Positions 32,871-43,100 of a DNA stretch of 64,000 nt are shown one piece after another. Position numbers and translations under genes: made by a program. The notes below the pieces were generated by a model. The model was not told the DNA's origin, ran no database searches, and worked only from the letters and a program-made list of their open reading frames with translations. The stretch is from positions 62,001 to 126,000 of the forward strand of contig CAMRHE010001106.1 in the NCBI GenBank assembly GCA_947044405.1, given 5' to 3'. Each line of letters opens with the position of its first letter. The stretch's first letter is position 1. The stretch comes from Leptodactylus fallax. Taxonomy: Eukaryota; Chordata; Amphibia; Anura; Leptodactylidae.

Positions 32871-35400
32871 GCATATAGGTGGCATGAGATGATGTATGCT
32901 GCAATTATGTATGTAGTTTAGTGAGTGTACTATGGCATGCACCAATCTGGCAAGGGTCCAGGGGCCCACCAGGGGATCGACCTGTTCCCCTGTGGGCCAG
33001 TCCAAGCTTGTTTATACTGGTACCCAGTGTCTTACTAAGATGCCTAGGACCAGAGGCGTAGCTAGGGGTTCAACACAGGGGGGCGAACATGTCCAAGTGG
33101 GCCCCCAACTTGGACATGTTTGTATACCGATACTATCAGTATACAGTGAGCGTATAGTGGTATATATCGGCTCTACACAGGGCTCTGCAGACGATTTAGG
33201 TGAATACAGGGCAGTAACATTTAGTGATTTACAGGTGACGTCTCTGACTAATCGTTCACATTCACCGTCTCTTTCATCTGGACGGCCATGACCACTTCTT
33301 CCAGTCTCTGTAAAGTTTGCAACACAGACATCTTTGGCTCCTCTTATTGATTGCTGTTTTTCCTGCAGCACTTTGCACAGAAAGTTCGCAGAGGTTTCCT
33401 CTGCAGAATTTCTGCTTCAATTATATCTATAGGGAAACCGCTGGCATTTCCGTAGGTATAACTGACATGCTGTGATTTCCAAAACTGCGACTGTTTTGGA
33501 AAATGCAGCGTATCCGCTGCGCATATTTTACTGCTAAGTGGGGATGGGATGGAGGCCCCATGTGGCGAAAACCCACAGAAAAAAAACGTGGCATTTTAGC
33601 AAATCCCATCCACACATTGCGGAAAAATATGTGCAGCAGATGCACTGCAATTTCCAAAACTGTTGCGGTTTTGGAAATTGCAGCATGTCAATTATATCTA
33701 TGGAAACACTGGCGGTTTCCATATAGGTGTATTGAAATCAGAAAGTCCACAGGGGAAACCTCTGCGGACCTTCTGTGAAAAGTGCTGCGAGAAAAAACAC
33801 AATTTTACCGCTGCGGTTTTTCCTGCAGCACTTTTTTTTGCTGGAGCCCACTACGTGGGACCTTAGTCTTAATAAAGCCCAAATGCAACTTTAATTAAAT
33901 TAATTACCTCTTCATATTATGCCCCTGATTCCCCCTGACATAAATACTGCACCTCTAATGATCCCTTATATCAATGACCACCCCCTTATGTTCATAATGC
34001 CTCCTAATATAAATGATGCCCCCTAATGGCCCCTTATATAAATAACCTTCCCCCTTGGATTCATAATGTCCCCCAATAACCCTTATATAAATGACCCCCT
34101 CATCGTCATAATGATAATGCCCCCTAATGAATACCTTTATAGTTATATTTCCCCCTCCTAACAACCCCTTATACTATTACATACCTTCCAATTTTCAAAG
34201 GACAGAAAGAGGGACAATAGATACGGCGTGTTATGCACGCTGTGGCAAATTTAGCTCCACCCACTTCTATGTTGAATCCGCCCATTCTCATCTATTTTTC
34301 CTTGTGCCCCCACACAGTATAATACTCCTACAGTAACCCTAATATTATATGCCCCCACATTATAATGTTCTCCTCCAATTGCCCCACAGTATTAAGTCCC
34401 TCTAATCATGCCCCAGAGGGGGACATTAAACTGGGGCAGCTGTAGGGTGACATTACACTATGGGACAGTTGGAGGGCGACATTAAACAGTGGGGGTGGGG
34501 GTAGTTGGTGGGGAACATTAAACTGGGGGCAACTAGAGGCGGACATGTCCCCCTCCAGCTACCCCCCATGGTTTAATTTCCTCCTACAGTTGCCCCCAGT
34601 TTAATGTCCCCCTCCATCTGCTCCCCCAGATTAATGTCCCCTTTATCTGCCAACATCTTAATGTCCCCCTTCATCTGCCAACAATTTAATTTCCTTCCTT
34701 CATCTGCCCCCAGTTTAATTGCCCCCTCCATCTACCACCAGCTTAATGTCCCCCTTTATCTGCCAGCAGTTTAATTGCCCCCTTCATCTGCCTTTAGTTT
34801 AACTGGCCCCTGGCACAGGCATCATGTAGGCCAGGCAGGTGTCGCAGCGCATAATGACACCGACTTGGCCCACATGATGTCTAGGACGTCACCAAAGAGT
34901 AACACTGGTTTTTATGTTCCCTCACCTCCCCTGGGCCTCCGATCATTATACACTGAGTATAATAACAGAAGTATTTTTGGATTTCGCGGGCCTGCGGCCT
35001 CACTTACCGATCCCCGCTCCTGCTCACAGCTGCATCTGCTTCCCCTTCTGCCCTCCAGGGGGCCCCAGTGACATGATATAGGATGCAGAAGGGGAAGTGG
35101 AGGCGGCCATAAGCAGAACGGGATCGGTAAGTAAATAGGGCCCATTACCTGCTGGGGTTACTCCAGCAGGTAACAGACTATTAAATAAAAAATTTTAAAA
35201 AAATAAGGGACAGCCACTACCGCTTCTACCCCTGTACTTACGTCATTGAGTGCAGGACCTGGGGAGATGAGGAAAAATAACAAACACTTATACTCACCTT
35301 GCCTACATAAGGGTCTACATAAGGTAGAAGGGCCATATTGACCCCAGTCCATAGTCTATGCCCATACTGAAGCTTAGAACTCAGTGGTTGATCCAAATGA
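32871..35400. other. hAT-derived and low-complexity DNA upstream of the novel gene
   Basis: CAGAGGCGTAGCTAGGGG at 33051 looks like a hAT end. 33360-33870 is a fold-back related to the Harbinger-like family. 33930-34800 has irregular TAATGTCCCCCT-type units. 34900-34960 repeats the hAT family segment TTCCCTCACCTCCCCTGGGC. No gene. Confidence 0.5.
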
Positions 35401-35541
35401 TGGGCCTCATTTGTCAAAACTGTCCTTGTTACCCACAACAACCAATAAGAATTCAGCTTTCATTTTCGAATCTGGAATAAAAGCTGCAATGTGATTGGTT
35501 GCTGTGGGTGATGATGTCACAAAGGGCCCCTCTGGGGAGGG

Positions 35542-35692
35542 TATAAAAGGAGGTTCCGCTCCACCTGCAGCTTGTATCTCATTGGCCATTCTTTGGTGCT
35601 GAGAGAATCCTGACCTATTGGAAACATTGAGGATCAGCTTATTTCTTCTGTGCGTTAGCCTGTTTTACACCGTACACTGCGGTAATCTGCCG
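35542..35692 (+). promoter_or_regulatory. Upstream copy (P1) of the tandem promoter and non-coding first exon
   Basis: TATAAAAGG at 35542-35550 is followed by a transcribed-looking region that ends at a donor ccg|gtatgt (35692). Upstream are CCAAT at 35442-35446, an inverted CCAAT (ATTGG, 35494-35498) and a CRE-like TGATGTCA near 35512. The exon region has no ATG at the place where the downstream copy has its start codon, so transcripts from P1 would lack the usual first codons. Confidence 0.6.
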
Positions 35693-35795
35693 GTATGTCC
35701 TTCTTTGTAGAGCAGTCACTTAGATTTAATTGTTGTATGTAAGAGGATAGAGGGGAGGGGGATCTTGTGCCCCCCAAAGTATAAGCCCACTGTAA

Positions 35796-35992
35796 CCAAT
35801 CAGAAGTTCTGAACTTCTCTGGAAATAAAGCTGCATTGTGATTGGTTGCTGTGAGCAAAGATGTTACTCAAAAAAGGGAACCCCCAGGGAGGGTATATAA
35901 GGAAACTTTGCCCCCTGCAGCTGGTATTAGCCATACTTTGGAGCTGAGATACCCCTGATATCTTAAAGACATTGAAGATCATTCTGCTAATT
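35796..35992 (+). promoter_or_regulatory. Downstream copy (P2) of the tandem promoter, with 5' untranslated region
   Basis: CCAAT at 35796-35800 and inverted CCAAT at 35841-35845 precede TATATAAGG at 35894. The 5' leader is alignable with P1 (for example the shared CTGCAGCT, GCTGAGA and ACATTGA words). The TATA-to-TATA distance between the copies is about 352 bp. This copy feeds the ATG at 35993, which has A at position -3. Confidence 0.65.
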
Positions 35993-36037
35993 ATGTCTTT
36001 GAACTTGATCTACCCCATACATTGTAGTATCCTACCT
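35993..36037 (+). CDS. Novel gene exon 1 (start codon)
   Basis: Fifteen codons, MSLNLIYPIHCSILP, then donor cct|gtatgt; phase 0. Chosen as the start because it is the only ATG in the first exon and its frame continues through all later exons. Confidence 0.65.
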
Positions 36038-36128
36038 GTATGTTTATCTTATGGCGGTCACTTAGAATCAACTCCTGTAGGATAAACTGGGATATATAAA
36101 ATCTATAGAGGGAGGGCCTAGATAGATG

Positions 36129-36182
<54 letters not shown>

Positions 36183-38114
36183 GGAGATTGATCATATTGT
36201 CTCTTACAGGACTTTTCATACGGGACTCATCACCTTCCGTCATCTGAAAGTCCAACCAACAACCTCATTCCAAGGACCCTAGAGGTAAATGAACAACTTC
36301 TATTATATCTGGAACATTCTATACATTGATAAGGGGGTGGAGGATAAATATACTGGGCTCTCACGTAGGAGATTGACTATAATGAGAATATTGTCTCTTA
36401 CAGGACCTTTTCTTCTGGATAAAATATCTTCCATTCTATGAAGGTTCCTCCAGCTCCCAGAAACCATGGAATTTTAAGGTAACTCAGCAATTTTCTAATG
36501 ATTTTTAATACTATGACCTATTCAAAGGGTTCTCTGTTTTCTATATACTATACCATATTAAACTGATCTAGGGCACCCTTATATAGGACCCCCCTCTACA
36601 TCTACTACTGGGAGTCTCATATGATCTGTCTCTCAGCTCTGGAGGACAGCAGGCATTCATTGAGAACATTGGTGCTCATAGATTTCAGAAGCAGTTCATT
36701 ATTACTGCCACTAATAGTGGGAACATCTGCCATTACATTGTCTCTATGTGACCCACAATGTGAAATAAGGGGTGTCCAACCAAACCATCACTTTACTATT
36801 ATTATTTGGGTTATTAAAGCCTCTTCTTGTCTTTCAGGATTTCCAGTCTGAGGACATTGTTCCCCTTATAAGGATCCAGTTCCAGCTCTTTGGGGTGAGT
36901 TACTTGGCTGTTATGACCAGAGATAATATATAGATATAATAATCTCATCACCTGCACAGATTAGAGCATAATCTACATGACATCAATCACTCGTGTTGTA
37001 GGGATTTCTATCTGACCCAGTTGGGGACCCGTACGTACCTCCTGGACATACAAGGACACGAGAGTGGTGCATTGGTGTAAGTATTTTCTCCATTGATGTT
37101 AACCCTCACATTCAGGGACATTATAGGACATGACATAAAGAGGTCAAAAATCTGTTTTTCAGAATGTTCCAAGTGAACCTGTGGCCCCCCGTGAGAAGCC
37201 GACCATAATACAGAGGATCTACAACTGGGTAAAAACAAAGATCTATGGGGTAAGTGAAAAATATTGCTCTAATAAAGTCTCTCCTGCAACATGGCCCCCC
37301 TCAAGAAAAAGAGACAGTGAAATGGCGCAGTGACATAACCTATGATGGCCAATCAGAAGCTTGGATTATTTGATACCTTTCAGTATAAGGTAACATAAGC
37401 AATCTGATTGGTTGGACATGTGTATATATTTACAGCATCTCCCCCTGTTATTAGTATAATATACTCAAGACGTTATTGTTCTTCTCTCTGTTACAGGATG
37501 ACCCACTACCTGTGGTTCCCAAGAAACACCCCTCTGAATGTAAAATCAGACTTCATGTCCGGCTCATCCACGGCGTTGTCTGTGCCATCCTGATGTCACC
37601 GCTCATCTGTATGTTGTGCTTGGCTACAGTGCTTGTCCTGAGCGAGGAGGAGGAAGAACCCTCTGATTCTGGTGAACAATCAGACCCAGAATCACCACTG
37701 ACAAGTACAGCTGAAGCCAAGGACTCAACCAAACAAAGTCACATTCCTGAGGACAAAAATGTTCCTAAAGACCAAGGAGCATGTACAGAGCCGATTAATA
37801 GCCCCGAAACCCAGGTACAAGAGTCCAGGAGAACACCAGTCCTGTCCAGTGAGGAACGTCCTGGACCATCCACGGCATCTGCTCCTCAGGATGTGAGAAG
37901 AACACCAAAACCTAAACGTAAAGTGGTATTCAGTAATACAGTCTTGGCCCGTACTATACCTCCCGACAACAGAGGACGCAGAGCTCGTTCTTCTAAAGAT
38001 CAACATAAGGAGAGGGTTCTGGTCTATGAACATCAGCAACGACCTAGAACGCCAGAACCTAGAGTACTAGATCCCAGACGGACAACTGAGCCCACTAATA
38101 CAACTCAAACCTGA
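35993..38114 (+). CDS. Unrecognised seven-exon gene encoding a predicted single-pass membrane protein (about 343 aa)
   Basis: I do not recognise this protein. Exons at 35993-36037, 36210-36284, 36404-36478, 36838-36894, 37002-37076, 37163-37249 and 37497-38114 all have consensus splice sites. Every junction is phase 0, so the exons join into one open frame from ATG (35993) to TGA (38112-38114). The N-terminal half is a string of 19-29-residue modules. The last exon begins with a basic segment (CKIRLHVR) and a hydrophobic helix of about 26 residues, and continues with an acidic EEEEE stretch and a long Ser/Thr/Pro/charged tail. That tail contains KRKVVF, which fits the PP1-docking RVxF pattern. 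No signal peptide is apparent. A TATA box with CCAAT elements upstream and poly(A) signals downstream complete the gene. The gene structure is well supported; the function is unknown. Confidence 0.72.
36119..36182. repeat. (GATA)n microsatellite in intron 1 of the novel gene
   Basis: About 15 GATA/TAGA units with one GGAT interruption. Confidence 0.9.
36210..36284 (+). CDS. Novel gene exon 2
   Basis: Acceptor tcttacag, donor agag|gtaaat; 75 nt, phase 0. Reads DFSYGTHHLPSSESPTNNL and on to PRTLE. The upstream intron sequence (ttgtctcttacagga) is repeated before exon 3, which suggests that exons 2 and 3 arose by duplication. Confidence 0.65.
36404..36478 (+). CDS. Novel gene exon 3
   Basis: Acceptor tcttacag, donor aag|gtaact; 75 nt, phase 0. 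Reads DLFFWIKYLPFYEGSSSSQ then KPWNFK. The LP pair sits at the same position (residues 9-10) as in exon 2. Confidence 0.65.
36838..36894 (+). CDS. Novel gene exon 4
   Basis: Acceptor tctttcag, donor ggg|gtgagt; 57 nt, phase 0. Reads DFQSEDIVPLIRIQFQLFG. Confidence 0.68.
37002..37076 (+). CDS. Novel gene exon 5
   Basis: Acceptor tgttgtag, donor ggt|gtaagt; 75 nt, phase 0. Reads GFLSDPVGDPYVPPGHTR then TREWCIG. Confidence 0.68.
37163..37249 (+). CDS. Novel gene exon 6
   Basis: Acceptor gtttttcag, donor ggg|gtaagt; 87 nt, phase 0. Reads NVPSEPVAPREKPTIIQR then IYNWVKTKIYG. Confidence 0.7.
37497..38114 (+). CDS. Novel gene exon 7: transmembrane segment and charged tail
   Basis: Acceptor ctgttacag; 618 nt to TGA. 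The 205 residues start DDPLPVVPKKHPSECK. The hydrophobic helix lies at about exon residues 24-49, with positive charges before it and SEEEEEPSDSGEQS after it. By the positive-inside rule the N-terminus would be cytosolic. The remainder is rich in Ser, Pro, Glu, Lys and Arg, with KPKRKVVFSNTVLART near the middle of the tail and several TPEPR/RTTEP motifs at the end. Confidence 0.75.
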   Translation, partial: DDPLPVVPKKHPSECKIRLHVRLIHGVVCAILMSPLICMLCLATVLVLSEEEEEPSDSGEQSDPESPLTSTAEAKDSTKQSHIPEDKNVPKDQGACTEPINSPETQVQESRRTPVLSSEERPGPSTASAPQDVRRTPKPKRKVVFSNTVLARTIPPDNRGRRARSSKDQHKERVLVYEHQQRPRTPEPRVLDPRRTTEPTNTTQT

Positions 38115-38667
38115 AAAACCTGAACCTAGAGCAACAGAACCCAGCCGTACAGGAGTCAGCAGGAAAATATATTTCTGGAGATGCCTAAGAGGCGAGGTAG
38201 ACTGAGGTGAGCAAACATGCCTCATCTTCCCATCAGCAGTGGCTCACCTGTGCCATCACTTTTACACCAAGGTTACAGGTTTGAGCACTCCGCCTACTTG
38301 TATCATCGGCATCTTGGCTCATTGACTCCATTGGACAGCACGGCTGGGTTTGCTTTTATTTCTATCATCTTTGTCAGTGTGGAAAACCTGAAGATTGCAC
38401 CTTGTGGATGGCCCCAGCTTCAAGTTACATCTGCCAAAAGGTGACGACCTGGAGATTGCAAACAGTCTATAGGTCGTGACCTGAAGATGGCACCCTGCCA
38501 GGTTCATCTCTCCTGGTGAAGACTGAACATCCATTAAAACTCTGCGCCTCAGGAAATCCTAAGCCTACCACTGACCATTGTATAGTCCACCTCACCTTAC
38601 ATCAGGGAGGACACTTATATCTGTGTTGACAGCGAGGTCGAACCTTCTTTTATTATTATCACAGCCA

Positions 38668-38683
38668 AATAAATCATAATAAA
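38668..38683 (+). terminator. Overlapping polyadenylation signals of the novel gene
   Basis: AATAAA occurs at 38668-38673 and again at 38678-38683, about 560 bp after the stop codon. No other gene end is nearby. Confidence 0.6.
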
Positions 38684-40072
38684 GCTATAAAGTGTCCAAT
38701 CCTTTATTATACATTAATAGGAAATATAATGTGAAGTGAAAGGATCAGAAAAAGCCACAGAAATTGTAAGAATCACCATCTATCATCTCCTATGTTGGTA
38801 TCATTATTATTATATATACTATATATTTATTATACAGCATCACAGTGCCACCATTTGCCCTATGGTTAAAGCGGCTCTGGGGCCTGTGTGCGGAGGGGGC
38901 TCAGTGCTGATCTACACATTGCTTCTTGACACAAATTCACTGCATTTTCCTGAAGCCACCACTAGAGGGAGCATAGTAGAAGGTAACTGTATTTACTCCT
39001 ATGGCATGAGCTCCCCCTGATGGACGTTACGGGCAGTAGAGCAGTATTGAAGATATTTATCAATGTATTTATGTCAGTTGTCTGGTGTAAATACATTGAA
39101 AAATATGGAGTCCAATATGCTCAGCCGTGCACTATTATTACAGGCTGTAATAACATTGCATGGTGATTATAAAACACATACTGTTCCCAAAAGCACCACA
39201 GTATCTTCAGACAGTTGATCAGCAGGGGCCCCGGGTATTGGACCCCCACTGATCTCTTACATCTCTTAGACTGTTAGGACCCTGCAGATCAGATGTTTGC
39301 CACAGCACGCAGCTCCAAGTATTGTTTACATGCCGGGTTCTGCGCCGCTCACTCATCGTATTCTTGATAACCTGTTGTGGGTACTAAAGCTGTAACCCTT
39401 TCACCTATATGAGATACCGCTGCAGCACCCGTAACAACCACTATCTAGAATCTTAGTAGGATCATAAAAAAGAACAATAAAATATTAATAAATATGAAAC
39501 CTATTTACAAGGAAATATTTCATTAAAATTCTAGGATCATTGTGATTCAATAAAGATCTCCCATAAATCCCTGTTGTCTCTGGTAATTTTCCTTATACTA
39601 TACTTATCTCAAACCAATGTCTGGTCTCATTTCTGGAAATCCTGTAACTAATTGGTCTCAGCAGTCACATGAGGTACAGGACTCCCAGCATGAAGGCTCC
39701 GGCACGAGACTGAATGGATACTGGAAGTGGACAAAGAAACACTGAGGACAGGTGAGTATGATTTTTCATTTTTTTTTATTTTATACCTCTTGCTCGGCAC
39801 ATGGGTTGCTCCAATTCCTGAACAACCCTTTAAAGGGTTTATCCATCTTTCTAATATTGATGGCCTGTCCTTAGGATAGACCAACAATATTACATCTGCG
39901 GGGATCCAACACACAGGACCTCTGCAGATCAGCTTTTTCAGGGCATTGCTGCTGCAGGTAATGTTAACAACTCAAGCAGATTTGCAGGAGGCCCCCTAGA
40001 ATCAATTCCACTGGTGGGCCCAAGACATCCCAGTCCAACACTGCCTGTAATATATTGGATAAGTGGCACAAG
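38684..40072. other. Intergenic; fold-back repeat near 39640-39960
   Basis: No gene. GGTTTATCCATCTTTCTAATATTGATGG near 39836 also occurs inverted at about 53200-53235, along with the GACAGGTGAGTATG block. Confidence 0.5.
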
Positions 40073-40074
40073 TA

Positions 40075-40755
40075 CAGTGGGGAAAAAAGTATTTAGTCAG
40101 CCACCAATTGTGCAAGTTCTCCCACTTAAAAAGATGAGGCCGGCCTGTAATTGTCATCATAGGTAGACCTCAACTATGAGAGACAAAATGAGAAAACAAA
40201 TCCAAAAAATCACATTGTCTGATTTTGAAAGAATCTATTTGCAAATTATGGTGGAAAATAAGTATTGCTCCCACAGTTGATTTCTTCACACCAAGCTGCT
40301 TGCCTATTGCAGATTCAGTCTTCCCAGCCTGGTGCAGGTCTACAATTTTGTGTCTGTTGTTCTTCCACTGCTCTTTGGTCTTCACCATAGTGGAGTTTGG
40401 AGTGTGACTGTTTGAGGTTGTGGACAGGTGTCTTTTATACTGGTAACAATGTCAAACAGGAGCCATTACTACAGGTAATGAGTGGAGGACAGAGGAGCCT
40501 CTTAAAGAAGAAGTTACAGGTCTGTGAGAGCCACAAATCTTGCTTGTTTGTAGGTGACCAAATACTTATTTTCCACCATAATTTGCAAATAAATTCTTAA
40601 AAAATCAGACAATGTGATTTTCTAGATTTGTTTTCTCATTTTGTCTCTCATAGTTGAGGTCTACCTATGATGTCAATTACAGGCCGGCCTCATCTTTTTA
40701 AGTGGGAGAACTTGTACAATTGGTGGCTTTTACAATTTACTTTTTTTCCCCACTG
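40075..40755 (-). mobile_element. Internally deleted Tc1-like transposon with long inverted repeats
   Basis: Inverted repeats of roughly 170-190 bp start CAGTGGGG(A)AAAAAAGT and are flanked by TA (40073-40074, 40756-40757). Between them only the transposase N-terminus remains on the minus strand: [20 protein letters not shown] then [16 protein letters not shown], a helix-turn-helix. It is non-autonomous. Confidence 0.9.
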
Positions 40756-41034
40756 TAAGTATAGATGGCATATGGGTATCACAAGGAGGGCATTTTCACT
40801 CTATTTAGGCATTGTAAAGAACTGATTTCCTACCTTCTGTATATCACCAACATTACTGAATTCCTTCCAGTAAGTACAGGAGCGTAAGTAGCAAAGATTG
40901 AGCTGCACAGAAAACTTTTGACCCTTCTCCACACGGTAGAGTACCCCATTTCCTGGCTCACACATGGCATAACCGGCCCATTCACGGTATAATGATATAA
41001 TGTCCTCTTTTGTGGCCCCTCCACAGAGAAAAAT

Positions 41035-41250
41035 GTCCCATAGTGGCCTCCATTTAATATAATGTCCCATTGTGAATTCTATACAGTATAATGTCCCATA
41101 GTGGACCCCATACAGTATAATGCCCACAGTGGCCCTTCACATAGTATAATGTTCCATAGTGGCCTCCATTTAATATAATGTCCCATTGTGGCCCCCATAC
41201 AGTATAATGCCCACAGTGGCCCTTCACATAGTATAATGTCCTATAGTGGC
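41035..41250. repeat. Degenerate tandem repeat 'agtataatgtcccatagtgg'
   Basis: About seven units of 28-31 bp combine GTATAATGTCCCATAGTGGC and CCCCATACA. It is another relative of the array at 54.7-55.7 kb and is followed by the hAT family segment at 41250-41540. Confidence 0.7.
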
Positions 41251-41820
41251 ATCAGAGTATAATGAGTGGAGGCTCAGGGGAGGGGAGCAAACATAACAAA
41301 ACAGTATTACTCCCCTCTCCTGAGCTCCTAAGCAGGTCTTCGGGTCTTCTGAATGAAGTTAGAGACAGCTGAGGCCTGTGATTAGGTCTAAGTGGTCACA
41401 TGAGTTACGATGGCGCCATTATATGTGATCATATCAGCGTGATGTCATTCAGGAGACCAGAAGACCAGCGACAGAGCGCAGAAGAGGTGAGTAACACTGT
41501 TTGTTACTTTTAGTCACTTCCCCTGGGATTCAGTCATTATACTCTTGGTTCTGAGATTAATAAAAGCAGTTCCATTTTGGACCTTTTCTGTTGTCACACG
41601 GCCGCCTCAGCTTCTCTGTTCAGTCTTGCGGTCCCATGCGCCACACTGCATAGTGTCTATGACATGATATGGGACACACAGGCCCCCTGGAGGGCTGAAG
41701 GGGAATCGGAGGCAGCAGTGGGCAGAATCAGTGATCAGTAAGTAAATAGTGGCTGTTACCTGATGGAGAAATCACAGGCCCCGTGGCAGTCACAGGCCCT
41801 GTAGCAGGCGTATAGGTAGA

Positions 41821-42182
41821 GTGGGGAAAAAAAGTATTTAGTCAGCCATCAATTGTGCAAGTTCTTCCACTTAAAAAGATAAGGCCGGCCTGAAATTGTC
41901 ATCATAGGTAGACCTCAACTATGAGAGACAAAATGAGAAAACAAATTCAGAAAATCACATTGTCTGATTTTTTAAGAATTTATTTGCCAATTATGGTGGA
42001 AAATAAGTATTTGGTCAATAACAAAAGTTCATCTCAATACTTTGTTATATATCCTTTGTTGGCAATGACAGAGGTCAAACGTTTTCTGTAAGTCTTCACA
42101 AGGTTGGCACACACTGTTGCTGGTATGTTGGCCCATTCCTCCATGCAGATCTCCTCTAGAGCAGTGATATTTTGGGGCTGTC
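41821..42182 (-). mobile_element. Truncated Tc1 copy with transposase C-terminus
   Basis: The left end matches the inverted repeat of 40075-40755. On the minus strand it encodes [20 protein letters not shown] then [20 protein letters not shown], the C-terminus of the same family's transposase. The right part is missing. Confidence 0.85.
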
Positions 42183-43100
42183 ACTGATGTCAGAAGCCCC
42201 CTGATCTCTTATTGATGACCTGTGGGGAATAAGGGGTCTGCAGCGCTCCTCACTCCACCAGTATGACAGTGGTCGGGGAAAGTCTGATAACCCAACTGCT
42301 GTCATGATGCAGCTGGCTGCGGGCCCCCTACCCTATAGGCCCAGTCATTATGTCACTGTGCCTAGGATGAAGCTCCTTTACACTCTACATTATACTTAAT
42401 AATGAGTGATGTATTATATTACAATATTTTTGGCTACTTTTGCCACCTGACTAGTATACTGTATAGAAACTGTGCAGAGTATACAGCTGTAATTCAGAAT
42501 TGTTGCTGTATCCCTTATGGATGTATATTCACAATCATTTGCAAATAGCTGGTGGGGTTATCCAAAAGAGGACAAGGGCAACATCTATCCAAGAGACTTT
42601 CCAATCATAAAGAAGTATTCCAATTTCAACCAAACAAGATGGGAATACGCTGCCCCTTCTCCAAGGCCCCTTCTCCTAACCACAAGGTCGGGAGTTAAGA
42701 GAAACAGCAGAAATTTGCACTGTTTCCATAAGTCCCTTACAGGTATATAGGAGTTACAGAAACAGTGTAACCCTGCAAGCTATGCTATTGTTTTATTATA
42801 TGCACATCCAGAATTAATTATTCTGGGGCTAAACACAATGATTTCTAATTTTCTTACTTTAAGTCACGTGATCAGCCAAAGAGACTTGTCCACAGAATAG
42901 GCAGGAAGCAAATCCGTATTTAACAATGATAGAAAAGACCTCAAGTATCGTCATGTTACTGGGTATTCAGAGGCAAATGTTTGGAGAAGACACTGGGCAA
43001 GTTTACTCATTTATTAGAATACTACATGGACATCCAATGGAAATGAAGACACGGACACACCATGTATGGAGGGAAAAAGGCATTTTATTTCTAGTTACTA
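42183..43100. other. Intergenic; contains a segment shared with the window end
   Basis: About 90 bp at 42509-42600 (CCTTATGGATGTATATTCAC..., GGGGTTATCCAAAAGAGGAC) recur at 63749-63850. No gene. Confidence 0.55.

Noticed and set aside
37725..38039. 104-codon minus-strand open frame
   Set aside because: It is the shadow of the novel gene's last exon on the opposite strand.
42509..42750. Open frame MDVYSQSFANSWWGYPKED... as an exon
   Set aside because: The segment recurs within repeats at 63749-63850 and has no splice sites that extend it.
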